Below, piece after piece: positions 11,683 through 31,200 of a DNA stretch of 64,000 nt. This stretch comes from Ziziphus jujuba (taxonomy: Eukaryota > Streptophyta > Magnoliopsida > Rosales > Rhamnaceae): the NCBI RefSeq assembly GCF_031755915.1, contig NC_083386.1, positions 11,594,001 to 11,658,000 of the forward strand, read 5' to 3'. Positions within the stretch are counted from its first letter, which is position 1. Every line of letters begins with the position of its first letter. A program made the position numbers and the translations under genes. The notes beneath the pieces were generated by a model. It did not search any database and was not told where the DNA came from. It saw only the letters and a list, made by a program, of their open reading frames with translations.

Positions 11683-14600
11683 TGTAACAGCCCAAACCAT
11701 TCGCATGAGATATGGTCCGCTTTGGACCCAGCTCGCACGGTTTTAAAAGGCCTCTCAATGGTTAGGGGTCTCACCCCTTCATCTGCCAGTCCCACTGACC
11801 CGGGCCTCTTAGGCTTAACCGAGATATTGTCCGCTTTGGAAGCTAGGTAGTGAGCCCAATCCTACCCCTCACGGTTTTACGTTCCCTGTCAGGAAGGCAT
11901 CTCAAGGGAAAGGTATCCACACCCTCATATAAGGCTTGCTTCGTTCCCCTTTCCAATCAATGTGGGATCTCACAATCCATCCTCCTTGGGCCCAGCGTCC
12001 TCGCTGGCACATTGATCTGGATACTGGCTCTGATACCAACTGTAACAGCCTAGACCACCTGTCAGGACCCATCCAAAATTCCTCATCGGAAGCCTAGACA
12101 AACCCTGATCTAAGGGAAACCCTACCTAACCCTCCAATGGAAAATCCGGCAAAACCTCCCTTAAAAGTTTGACTTACTACAAACTTCCTACACTGAAAAC
12201 ACACTTCTATATACACCACCTTATTCCTCCCCCCTTACTACAATTTAATTCCATAAATTTGCAGCACTTCAAATGAATAATAGGAAGTCAATGCATAATT
12301 AATAAATAAATGTCCAAGACAGTATACAGAGCTTTATCGAGATACAATTAAGTATGAAAGTTATACAACAAAGGATGGAAAGAAATATTACAATAGAAAT
12401 AAATGAAAAAAAAAAAGAACTCTTCGAAATACAACAGCAACGAAGATCAAGCTCGCTCCGGATGAACATCTACCAATCTTTGTACCTAAGGGAACGGATT
12501 TAAGAAATATGAGATACTAATCATCTCAGTGAGTGACCCTATCTACTATACAATTATAATAGTAATAATAATTATAGTACACTTGATTAATTAAGAATAA
12601 ATAAATAAATAAATAACAATTAATTAAAAATAATATTTTCTCTCAAAACCCTCACCATTCTCTCCATTGGAAAAGTTCCTCTTTTAAAACATTTTCACAA
12701 AACCCAATATTTTATGCCCCAAAAATCAAGGAATAATTAATTAAATAAATTATAAATAAAATACATTAAATTAAAGATCTAGAATGTATAATAAGAAACA
12801 AGAATAATTTTAATAACAATTATTAAATTGTACATAAAATATCATAAATAAAATAAGCAAAATCACAATAAAATTTACATAAAAAAAATAATCAAGGAAA
12901 TATCAAATTAAATGGAATGCAATAATTTAGAATGCACATAAATACAAATATTAATTTAGAACTCAATATATACATTGAAAACATTTTAAAAATCCAATAA
13001 TTAAATTTAGAATAAACATGATTAGATAAAATAAATAAAATCGTAAATAAACTTGTATTAAAGAAATTTAGCATAAAACAAAAATAAACTCAATATATAA
13101 ATTATAAAATTTAATGTTTAAATCAATGAAATAATCAAGGAAACATTTTAATAGATTTTAAACCTCAATTTAAAATAGATAAAAGAATATAATAAAATTC
13201 ATGTTAAAACCTCAAAATTTAAATAAATAATATCAACATGGTAAAATAAAATTCTAAAACACCAATTTAAAATAATTGAGAAAAACATGAATAAATATAT
13301 TTTAGAAAATACTAATTGTAAATAGGTGATAAAACAAGTTAAATTCATTTAATTCAAATACAACTTTAAAACTTTAAGATTTGAAATTTATATCTGAAAA
13401 ATAATACTTGACGCACCACACTATATACCAATGATGCCCTATGATACCCAGTGTCCCGAGCACCATCTGGCGGGAGGTTAAAGAGAGAAACTTGCATATG
13501 GTCGCTTTGGCGTCCCGACGGCGCTGTTGCTTAAACCGTCAACCCAGCCATGGAAGGTGGCGGTTTATGGCCAATATCAAACTTGCCTGCCCTCGGTCCG
13601 ATGGCAACTCACGGGAGACATTATAACTTGCGCGCTCATCCACATACACAGTAAAAAACACCAGTACAGTATAAGTGCGTCTAAAACAAATAACCATATT
13701 ATTTTAAAAAATAATAATTTTTTTCCAAAACTCACCATAGGAGTCATACCATTTTTCAAATTCACAATCCCACATTTTTTCTTTAATATCTCCAGTATAA
13801 ATCCACCAATAATAATATACAAATAATTTTTCCCCAAATCATAAAATCAATCAAATAATACTTCAAGGGCATAATTATATAATTTGAAAGCACCAAACTT
13901 AAATCAATATTTTTCTTGAAATATTTAAAATCGAATCATGCCCAAAAATAATATTAACATCCAAGTACAATTAATTAAATGAAAACACCTTGCTCATGTG
14001 TATTAAATGCAATTAAATCACAATAATAATAATCAAGAATTTCTTAATAAACCAAACTTTCATTTAGCATCAATAGGCATATATATATATATATATATAT
14101 AATATAATTTACCACAGTTATAAATAAATTCCACCACATGAGCATATTTTCTAAATATTAAATTAACACAAAATAAATATAATTAATCATCCCAAAATAG
14201 TTTTAAAGGTGGGTCACTCATCTCAAGCATGTGTATCAATCGAGATCCTCTGCAGGATCAACTCCACTACCCACACGTGCACTTAAAATATCCACAATAC
14301 GCAAAACAAATTATTTTAATATTTTAATCGGGTAACTCCCAAATGGGTACTCGGGGAGCGAACACAAACGACAACCGAAATTTACAAGTAATATACCGAA
14401 TCGAAGCTTGTGAAACGAGGATTATGAATCTGGTCTCACTTTCCGGAGATCGGACCTGAGGTGGCCGAAATCTCGTCGGAAAGCTCTTGGATTTTAGACC
14501 CTCGATTCTCACAATCTCTTAAGAATTGGGGAATTGGACACCGGATTTGGGTTTAAGGGGTCGGAATTAGTGGGAAAAGGTGGGTGGTGCAACTGGAAAC

Positions 14601-15870
14601 TTGCCAAAAAATTGATTTCCCGACAAGCCGTCGTGGTCACAGGAACCTGTCACTGCCGGCGGCGCGTCCGGTGGCCAGTGGTTGTGATTTTTAGTGGAAA
14701 GGTAGATCAAGGAATGGGTGACTCAACGGAACTGGCGGTGAGGCAAACAGAGGTATGGTTTGGGAGAAATCGACCGGAGAAGGAAACAGACCGCTCGGTG
14801 GAAAACACCCCGATCCGGCTGCGTCGCAGGCGATCTGGCAGTGATTTTTGGCTGGCCGGCCGGTTTTGATCGGTGGGTCACAGTGGTCAAGCACTTGTAC
14901 TATTCTGGTGGCCGAAAATGAGTGAACGGAGGTTGGCCGGTCCTTCCCCTTTTTCTCTCTCTTTCTCTATCCTCTTTCTCTCTCCTCCTTCTCCTTCTCT
15001 TTCCCCTGTCCCCTTCTCAACCAGTCAAAATGCCCGTGGTTGCCACTGTGCACTCACCGGTGGGTCCACTTTTTGTGACATGTGGCATCACTGTTCACAC
15101 ACATACAGATCTATGAATAGTAAACGCTGTCTTGGAAAAACTTCATAGATCCGTAACTTTCAAACCACATGTCCAAATCGGGCGTGCCGCTAGTCTATGA
15201 ACTCGTATTGATGAATACTTCACAACCATGCATGAGTCAAAGCTCAAATTTGCACGAACAAAAAGGCAACTCCAGTACCCCTTGGACAGTTTACACCTCA
15301 ACTTGTTTTGCTCGTAACTTTCAAACGGTAGCTCTGATTTTGACGTGCTACTAGTCTACGAACTCATGATGATACATGCTTTGAAATGATCCCTCGATAA
15401 ATGTAAAATTCCATCCAAAACAAAAGTCAAAATTTTGACCATCTCAGTCAACGATCAACCTCGGTCAACGTGCAAAAATTTCGACGTACTTTGGGACGGG
15501 ATGTTATGCCACCTGCATGCGATATTATCCTCTTTGGGCCTAGAAAATCCTTTTACGATCCAGCCCTCAAGATTTTAAAAGGCCTCGTTATGGTTGAGGG
15601 GTCTCACCCACTCATCCAACCATCCGATATTGTCCTCTTTGTCCCACCACCTCATGGTTTTGCTTCCTCACAGGCAGGCCTCGCACGAGTTAAGGGTCCC
15701 ACCCACTTAACAACTCGGGATATTGTCCGTTTTAGAAGCTAGATAGTGAGCCAAATTCTACCCCTCACAGTTTTACGTTCTCTGTCAGGAAGGCCTCTCA
15801 AGGGAAATGTATCCACACCCTCTTATAAGGCATGCTTCATTCTCCTTTTCAATCAATATGCGATCTCACA
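11683..15870 (-). mobile_element. TRIM retrotransposon interrupted by element E2
   Basis: The left LTR is 11,683-11,974 (292 bp). The internal domain is only 66 bp (11,975-12,040) and contains the complement of a tRNA-Met primer site (ctctgatacca, 12,027-12,037). The right LTR starts at 12,041, is cut at 12,059, and resumes at 15,509-15,870. The LTRs begin TGTAACAGCC and end CTCACA. The right LTR is about 90 bp longer through an internal segment that the left lacks. The flanks ctaa/ttaa suggest a degraded target duplication in the old copia. There is no coding capacity. Confidence 0.8.
12060..15508 (-). mobile_element. E2: non-coding TGT...ACA element, probable solo LTR
   Basis: A 3,449-bp insertion in the TRIM's right LTR, flanked by ccacc at 12,055-12,059 and 15,509-15,513. 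The left end is TGTCAGGACCC; the right end is decayed to GTTATG. The TTGAC array, seen here as GTCAA, is at about 15,424-15,476. A GC-rich core lies at 14,440-14,930. The interior is otherwise AT-rich. Open frames in the core (such as 14,534-14,869) are not conserved between E copies. Confidence 0.75.
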
Positions 15871-15874
15871 TTAA

Positions 15875-17230
15875 TATCATAACCTTCCTCCAAAAGTTGT
15901 CCCAAACTTAATATATTATTTTTTGATGCTGGGCATATAATATATATTTGAAAGAAATTGATGGCTTTCATCTTTCAAATGTATGAGAATACTGCCCTTG
16001 CCCTAAACTAGAATCTTAGACTCATCTCCAAAAGTAACAATTCCACTCACTGTCCATCAAGCTTCACAAACATATTTTTACTCCCACACATATGACTACT
16101 TGTATCAGTGTCAAGATTCTAAGCATTATCTTCAATTCCTTTTTCTACTTTGTAAGCTAGAAATAAGGTACGCTCAACTAGTTTCTCATTTTCAATGAAG
16201 TTCACTTTCTCTTCCACTTTATGTTTTGATCTACATTCAGTAGCATAATATCCAAATCCTTGGCAATTATGACATTGAATGTGAGACTTATCACACCTTG
16301 GCCATGAAATTGTACCTCTACCATGACATCTTCTAGTATATGAGTCCTCTCTTTTGTCTTCAATGTGGTATGTCTTGTATTTTCTTCTTCCTTAGCTATG
16401 CTCATATCCACCTCTTCCATATCCTCCTTTTCCATTATCATGATTAGATTGATCTTTTCCTCTTCCTCTTCGATGTTGATTTCTATCATTATTATTATTT
16501 TTCTAGTTGCTTTCATATTAAGTCAAGTCTGATTTTCGAACACGTTCCATCGTCCCTTGCCTCTTCTTTTGTCTTTCTTCAAATGCTTGTAGTGATCCCA
16601 TGAGTTCTTCAATGGTCATAGTTTCTAGGTCTTTAGTTTCTTCAAAAGTTACCACAATATGCTCAAATTTAGAATCCAAAGAACAAAGAATTTTCTCAAT
16701 AATCCATGTATTATTTAAGGTTTCCCCATTTGCCTTCAATTGATTTGAAATAGCAATTATCGTTTCCCCATTTGCCTTCAATTGATTGGAAATAACAATT
16801 ATCTAGAAAAATAATCTGACACAAATTTAGACACTTTCATGTATAAGGATTCAAATTCACCTCCATAAGTTTGACGATGAACTTTCTTAAAATTTTCTGC
16901 TCCTTTTTTATGAGATTTGAAGCCAGTCCCATGCTTCTTTGGAGATAGTTACATTTGAAATCTTTTAAATCCACCATCATCTAAGGCTTGATAGTTTAGA
17001 CAAAGAGCTTTCTTGTCCCTCTTCCTTGTGGTCTTCAAGCTATCCCTTTCTACTTGAAATAGATCAACTTCATATCTGTTGGCTCTTAGTAACTATTCTC
17101 CACAATTTCCCACAAATTGTGAGCTCCTAGCAAAGCCATAATTTTAATACTCCAGCCGTCATAATTGTTCTTGTTTAAAGAAGGAAGCTAGAAAGAAAGC
17201 ATCCAATTTGCCATTTTTTCCTAATAATTT
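15875..17230 (-). pseudogene. Gag and protease start of the old copia
   Basis: A UBN2-type Gag fragment at about 16,781-16,518 includes a Lys-Phe-Glu-His-Ile-Val-Val motif followed by Glu-Leu-Met-Gly-Ser-Leu-Gln-Ala. A zinc knuckle at about 16,230-16,275 has the form Cys-X2-Cys-X4-Tyr-X4-Cys, so the usual His is replaced by Tyr. A protease remnant near 16,090 reads Asp-Thr-Ser-Ser-His-Met-Cys-Gly. Stops and frameshifts occur throughout. A near-duplicate 39-base unit at about 16,728-16,800 repeats part of Gag. Confidence 0.7.
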
Positions 17231-17234
17231 TAAA

Positions 17235-17246
17235 GCTCTGATACCA
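17235..17246 (-). other. Primer binding site of the old copia
   Basis: The complement reads TGGTATCAGAGC, an exact initiator tRNA-Met match. It lies three bases from a CA LTR end at 17,250. Confidence 0.8.
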
Positions 17247-17249
17247 CTT

Positions 17250-17402
17250 TGTTGGAAGAAGGAAGAATGAAAGATAGAAAATTCTTGAGCTTTTACAAAG
17301 AGAGCTGCTAAAAATACTCCCTGTTTTCTATTCCTTTCACTGCATAATATTATTCAAAAATAGGCATACATATATTTTTTTTCATCTTCTGCGTTGCCAA
17401 CA
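17250..17402 (-). repeat. Probable 5' LTR of the old copia
   Basis: About 153 bp, bounded by TGTTGG on the left and CCAACA on the right and adjoining the primer site. The second LTR is not in the window, so the outer end rests on the inverted terminal hexamers only. Confidence 0.5.
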
Positions 17403-17416
17403 AAAGATACATTAAT

Positions 17417-19175
17417 GGGGAAAATTTACGGATCCCTACGTGGGGGGAAAATGAACAAAAATGCCCTTTTCCTTTTAAAATACATAATTTTGCCCATATG
17501 GAGTGGGTCCTACCTGATTAAATACCATTTATACCCTTATTTATTGGGATTGGGAGTGCCCTTTCTCTCTCTGCTATGGGCATAGTCTTCTTTTCTACTT
17601 TTCTTTTCTGCAATAAAAATGGTCCAACCATGCCTACTCTTATAAAGATAAGAAGTAGGGGGAATGATTTACAACAAAGAGAATTTAATCTTTAATAATT
17701 AAACAAATGTTTGGCAAAAATATATATATATTAATAGATATGTCATTGAAAGACTATCTGCGAATAAGTTCATCAAGTTCTTGGTTTACTCTCTCTCTCT
17801 CTCTCTTTCTCTCTCGATTCTTAGCATGAATATTCCTTTTTTATTTTCATTTTTTGGGTTGTGGATTTTAGGTTTTGGAGCTTTTATGATAATCTTCAAT
17901 TTGATTTGCAAATGGTTAGAGAAGAATATGAAAAAAAAAAAATCTCTTTTTCTTTTGACACGAAGAAAGGGGAGAGTAAAAATCAGAAAAAATCATGTCA
18001 ATCCAAGGTTGAATGATACACCCCACCCCTATGGTAGGTATGGGATAAGGAAGGGATGGAATAGTTGCCCTGCCGCTACCTTGCCCTCATGGTAGGGGTG
18101 GAGTGGATAGGAGACGAGACAGTCTTACTTGATGTCATCGTAAGGTTTTATAGATCAAATTGAGAAAAAAGTTATACCTAACAAATCAAAGTGGGAAACA
18201 CGATTTTATTTACATTCTGTCTCCATAATGAGGGGGCCTATGAGGGTGAACTATAGATAAAATTAAGACTACCATACTCAGTTCCACCCTGCTCTACCAT
18301 AAGGGCTACTGTCTCGCCCTCATGGTAGAGGTGGAGCGGGTAGGGGAAGAGGTTGTCTTACTTGATGTCATTGTAAAATTTTAGAGATCAAGTTGAGAAA
18401 TAAATTATACTTAAATGATCAAAATGGGCAAAAAAATTTATTTACGTCCTATCCCCATAGGGAGGGGGCTTATGGGGTTGACATGGAGATAAAATTAAGT
18501 AAGATTACCATGCTCATTTCCACCCTGCTCCTACCATAAGAGCAAGGCATAGACCAAACCAAGTAAGACTACTTTATCCCTTATAAACTAAACCAAGTAA
18601 GACTATTCTGCCCCTTCTCCACCCCACCCCTACGATGTGGGTAGGATGTGTCGTCTTCAATCTCAAAATGAAATGTTTTTTTTTTTCATTTTTTTATATT
18701 CTCTTCTAACCATTTGCAAATAAAATTAATGATTATTATCAAAATAAAAGAAATCCAGCAACATTATTAACCAAATATCTATACGCAACTAATTAGTTCA
18801 TAGATTTTAAAACTTATCTATTTTTCCTTAAAAAGGAGAAGGGGAAGGTAGGGGGGTGCCTTTTCTTATTTTTTCTTCTTCAATAACCCATAACAAAATT
18901 TAACGTGGAAAAAAAAAAACCATAATACAACCTAATAAGTAATCCCTACAAACTATCAACTCCTACATTCCTTTTTCTTCTTTTTCTTCTTCTTCTTAAA
19001 ACAAAACAAAGGGAGTGTGAGTTTGAGAAAGAAAGGGTTTTAGAAGGGTATATATGATATTTCCTTAGGCAGGACAATTGAAGGGTATGTAAAAATATAG
19101 ATTTTAAAAAGAATGGGTATTTTTCTTAATTTTGGATGATTCAAAAATACGGTGTGGACATTTAAGGTTTTTCCC
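17417..19175. mobile_element. Long fold-back element with 9-bp target duplication
   Basis: A 1,759-bp unit starts GGGGAAAA and ends TTTTCCC. It is flanked by tacattaat (17,408-17,416) and tatattaat (19,176-19,184), one mismatch in nine, a length typical of Mutator-like elements. The outer ~95 bp are clear inverted repeats. Further inside, 17,883-17,945 is complementary to 18,685-18,765, so much of the element is an imperfect giant hairpin. The centre (about 18,015-18,650) holds imperfect repeats of a ccctcatggtagggg-type motif. No transposase is present; an open frame at 17,781-18,095 is low complexity. Confidence 0.6.
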
Positions 19176-19702
19176 TATATTAATTCTAGATGGTTCTAAA
19201 ATCGGGCCCACAAAAAGCATCACAAACCAATACAATGACCCAAGACCCAAACATATAATTAGTCAAAAAAGCCCAATGTTCAAAACGACCCAAAAATTAA
19301 GTTTATATTTCAACATGTAGGGTCGTCCTTGTTTGCCCTGTGGGCTCTATTTTGGGCTGTTTAACGCGCGCTTATATCACCTTCAAAAAACCAACAAAAA
19401 AAAAAAAAAAAAAAAAAAAAAAAGGTAAAATGCAGACACCTGCAGCTACCATTAATTTCTAGATTTTTTTTCCATCCATGGATGCAAATATATATATGTA
19501 TCAAGCTATGATGGAATAAGTTATGAAAAAGAAACAAATCGTCATAATAATATTGCCGCCGTAGCACATAATTTTTTTTTATAAACAGCACATAACACAA
19601 TTTACTCTACAAGGAGAGCAAATTGTACATAGAAATCTTATTTTTGTAATTTCCCCTCAGCTCTAGCTGATCAATCTATTCTCTCATACATGCATCACCA
19701 TT

Positions 19703-27092
<7,390 letters not shown>

Positions 27093-27160
27093 TGAAGAAG
27101 TAGTGATCGATGGGATATAATTTATGTTTGTTTGTTTGCTTATCGATATCATGGATATCC

Positions 27161-27168
27161 TATTTATA
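27161..27168 (-). promoter_or_regulatory. TATA box, gene A
   Basis: The complement reads TATAAATA, about 70 bases upstream of the ATG. The same box is at 48,061-48,068 before gene B, in a conserved flank. Confidence 0.65.
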
Positions 27169-27330
27169 ACCTGGAAAGTATATGGTAGAATAATCACGTT
27201 GAAGAAAAACTTATGTACGACAGTCGGCCATCAAAACCAAGTCAATTTCAGATTAAAAGTTGCGAAAAACAATTATTAAAATTAGACAAACTTTTTTGGT
27301 GATATTATTAAAAGTAGACATCATTTTACT

Positions 27331-27332
<2 letters not shown>

Positions 27333-27361
<29 letters not shown>
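27333..27361. repeat. (GA)n tract upstream of gene A
   Basis: About 14 GA repeats, some 240 bases upstream of the start codon. It reads as (TC)n in the gene's direction. Gene B has a shorter tract at 48,185-48,196 in the matching position. Possible promoter-proximal GA/CT element or plain microsatellite. Confidence 0.85.
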
Positions 27362-27365
<4 letters not shown>

Positions 27366-28287
27366 GTTTGATTCCCATTTATTCAGTGATTTTCTAATTT
27401 TCGTCCTATTCGTATCACGAGAACCACATGTATGGTGGATTCAAAACTATTACTTTTTCAACTCTAGTTTTATTTTACAGCAGATACTTTATATACAAAA
27501 TTTAAGTGCGCTCAATGACTTTCAATCGAATATTTTCCAATCAAATAATAAAAATCTGGTTCAAGCCAATTCATTGCAGGATCCAAGGTAAGCCTGACGA
27601 AATTATTGAAAACACGTATGGGAAGCAGAAGTAGTAAGGACGGAAGAGAAAGGGAAATAGAAAAGCGGAAGGATGAAAAATTGTGTATCTATTTGAAAGT
27701 ATCTATGCCATACTTTGATATATAAAGGAAAAAATGAACGGAATGACAAGATTTTTTATATCAAATAACTGTATTAACTTTTATTATGCAATTACAATAT
27801 AATTTGTAGAAATTTTATATTAATAAAAGGAATATTATAAATATGAAAATAACCAAATAAAAATATATAATTTTTATTTTTATTTTTTGCCATTGGTTTT
27901 TACTTGCTTTAGTTATGTAGCATTTCCAGAAAGTGTTTTTTTTTTTTTTTTAACACAAGATTCTTTTTTTTTTTTAATTTCTTAGCTATTTCTTTTTATT
28001 CAATATATATATATAGATATTTGTTTTGGCACTTGTTTTTTTGGTGCTTATGGATCTTTTTTTTTTTCTTTTTTTTTTTACCATCATAAATGTAACTTCA
28101 ATATAATGAAATTTGAAATGAATGACGTGGGAATCAAAAAAAAGTTTTTGTCCCAACCTCCAAAACCAAAGTGGGTAAAATACACCCAAAAAAATAATAC
28201 TAATAACCAAAGTGGCTAAAATGATTTTATCCAACAGTTTCTTTTTTGTCTTTTGAATGATTGGATTGAAGTGTGTATAACATGAAG

Positions 28288-31200
28288 TGACAAGATTCGT
28301 CCCGGGAACCCTCCCAGGATCTCCCGGGTGGTTCCCCTGGTGAAGTTCCACTAAACAATCTTTAGAGGATATTCAATGGAATCTCACTTAAAACGTGGAC
28401 AACGAACACATGCATTATTAATAATACCTCAATATATAAATATAAAATAAATCAATAACAGCACAAATCCACAACCGGCCTATAGTACCATAGGCCATAA
28501 CTATACATATAAGTAATATGATCTCTACTAAGTCCAAAACATAGATTAGAACATTCTAAGAGTGTTAACAAAGTTTAGAAGTACAAATAAATAATGAACG
28601 AGTCCGGAAAGATAAAGGTAAGATAAGAAAAGATAAATACTGCTGCTGTCGCGGAAGAACGAAGTGACAATTAAGCACAAAGTTGACTGCTATTAACTGC
28701 CTGGACCTAAAGGAATTAATGTAAAACAAGTAAAACGTGAGATTAAAAAATCTCAATTAGTAGAATAGTATAATAGAAAAATATTAATTTATTTCTGTAA
28801 AAATATTTCTTTCAAGACCTCTCAAATCACTCGTTTGAAAAATTCTCCGTTTAAAAATCATTTCATAAAATCCGATCTTGTACCCCAATTTAATATCATA
28901 AAATCGATGCTCAAAAGTATAGAAAAAAAATGAACGATCAATATAATATAACAAAAGATTTTAAACAAGATATAAATATTTGAGTATAAAATCTTATAAA
29001 TATATTTCCATGAAATAAATATGAAAATGCAAAAATAACCACAATATTTGAAAGTCAATAATATATTCAAACGTATACCATGTACTATTCGATGTACCAA
29101 TCTGTAAATCATGGGATACATCCACCTCACGATCCTTAATATCCAAAACGTATTGTGGAAATAGTAAACCATCGAGACATACCCAACCTCATGTTTCGTG
29201 GCAATAATATCCTGTGGGCTGAACCCAATCTCACGGTATCGTGGCAATAATAATCTGTGGGATAAACCCAACCTCAAAGTCCATGGCAATAATATCCTAC
29301 GGGCTGAATCCAACCTCACGGTACCATGGCGAAACCCATGTTGTAACACCCCGTCCTGAACCATGCCGGAATTTTTGCACGTTGACCGAGGTTGACTGTT
29401 GACCGTTGACTGAAGGGGTCAAAAGTTGACATTTTGTTCCGGTTGGAATTCTAGGTTGACTGGGGTACCGTTATGAAGTACACGTTGGCACGAGTTCGTA
29501 GACTAGCAGCACGTTGAAAACGGAGCTACGGTTTGAAAGTTATGAGCAAAACAAGTTGAGGTCCAAACTGTCCAAGGGGTGCCGGAGTTGACTTTTTATT
29601 CATGCAAGGTTGAGCTTTGACTCATGCATGGTTGTAAAGTGTTCGTCGATACGAGTCCGTAGACTAGCGGCACGTCTGATTTGGACATGTGGTTTGAAAG
29701 TTATGGACCTGTAGAGTTTTTCAAACACCGTATTATTTTAATATTATTTTTTAAACGCGTAACGATGTGCCACGTGTGACTTAATGAAGGTGACCATGTG
29801 TCACCATAGTGAGGTGCCACATGTCAACCATGTGTAATATCATATAATTTTATTATTATTTTAAATAATAATATTATTATTTAATTATTTAATTATTTTT
29901 ATTTCATTTTCTTTTTCTTTTCTTTTCCCCCACGTGGGAAAAAAGGGGACCCAGCCCCGTTCTTCTTCTTCTTCTTCTTCTTCTTCCTTCTTCTTCTTTT
30001 CTTCTTCCTTTCCTTTCCTTTCTCCCTCTCAGCCTCACCGTGTTTTTAAATTTCGGCCACCCATAGTCCACACGCGCCAGCCAGTGATGAGCGGAGGGAG
30101 GAGGCGAGCTCGGCCGCCAATTTTCACGGTCACCGGCCGCCGGACGCGCCCCGATCGGGCCGGAGAAGCCGCTGGCCGGAAAAATTTCTCTCTCCTCTTT
30201 TCTTGTGTTTTCCGGCCAGCCCAGTCTGAATTAAACCTCCTCTCCCCCTATTTTGGGTCCTCTGAATTCAAATATGGCCTCCAATCTCAAAAATTCGAAG
30301 CGGTTTACGAGATACGAGGAATTGAAAACCGGCCGAAGCTTTCCGACCAAATTCCGGCCACCTCCGACGAAATTGGGGTCGATGGAGACCGGATTTGTAA
30401 TCCTCGTCACTCAAGCTTCGATTCGGTATATTATTTGACTATTTTGGATAACGTTTGTGTTTGACCCCCCGGGTACCGGGTATTATTTACCCGAATAAAA
30501 TATTAATTTATTTGATTGTGTGTGAATTGTGTTCTAGGAGCACGGGTGAGTTGTGGAATTGATCCCATGGTGGATCATGGTTTAATTGCGTGCTCTAGGT
30601 GAGTGACCAACCTTTAATAAATATTTTGGGGTAATTAATTATATTTAATTGCTGTTAAATTGGTATCTGAAATTATGCTCATGTGGTGGAATTTAAATAT
30701 AGTCGGAAAAAAAAATTATTATTTTATATATATATTTACCCGTTGGTGCTAAAGGGAATTTTTGGGTTATTAAGAAATTCCCGATTTTTTTATTATTGTG
30801 ATTAAATGGTATTTATTACACATGAGCAAGTATTTTCAGTAATTCGTTGTCTTTGGATTCTATATTATTTTTCGGTCATAATTGGGTTAAATATTTTATG
30901 AAAATATTTGTTTAAGTTGGTGGTTTAATTTTATAAATTATGCCCGCGGTATTTTAATGGTTGAATCTCGTACTACGAGAAAATTATAGTTTTGTTTGTT
31001 ATCGATGTTTTCGTATCGGTTTGTTAAATAAAAATATGTGGGATGGTAAGTGTGAAATTTTGGTATATTTCCCACGGTAATTTTGGAAAACGGTACGGTT
31101 GGTTTAATAATTATTTTTTTAGACGCACTCATACAGTATTGGTGTTCTGGTGTATGGACACGTGGTTTAGCGTGCAAGTATTATGTGGTTTAGCGCGCAA

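Larger units (their letters stand above)
6050..17402 (-). mobile_element. Old Ty1-copia element, split by nested insertions
   Basis: Three minus-strand coding fragments join into one copia order once the insertions are removed. Gag and protease lie at 17,230-15,875. A short linker at 11,682-11,597 follows. The pre-integrase/integrase start lies at 6,403-6,050. At the TRIM junction the reading frame continues Gly-Tyr-Asp-Ile-Ser-Met-Thr across 15.9 kb and 11.7 kb. The tRNA-Met primer site (complement of gctctgatacca) is at 17,235-17,246. It abuts a probable short 5' LTR at 17,250-17,402 with TGTTGG/CCAACA ends. The 3' half (rest of integrase, RT, RNase H, 3' LTR) is missing at the MITE junction. 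Confidence 0.75.

Noticed and set aside
16202..16516. Glu/Ile/Met-rich 104-aa frame
   Set aside because: Wrong frame of a copia Gag; the correct frame gives the zinc knuckle.
17781..18095. 104-aa frame with a hydrophobic stretch in the fold-back element
   Set aside because: Starts in a (CT)n run, contains a poly-Lys run, and part of its sequence is simply the inverted arm. No homology recognised.
27986..28351. 121-aa Lys-rich frame upstream of gene A
   Set aside because: Made of poly-T/poly-A runs crossing the F1 junction; not shared as an open frame by the gene B flank.
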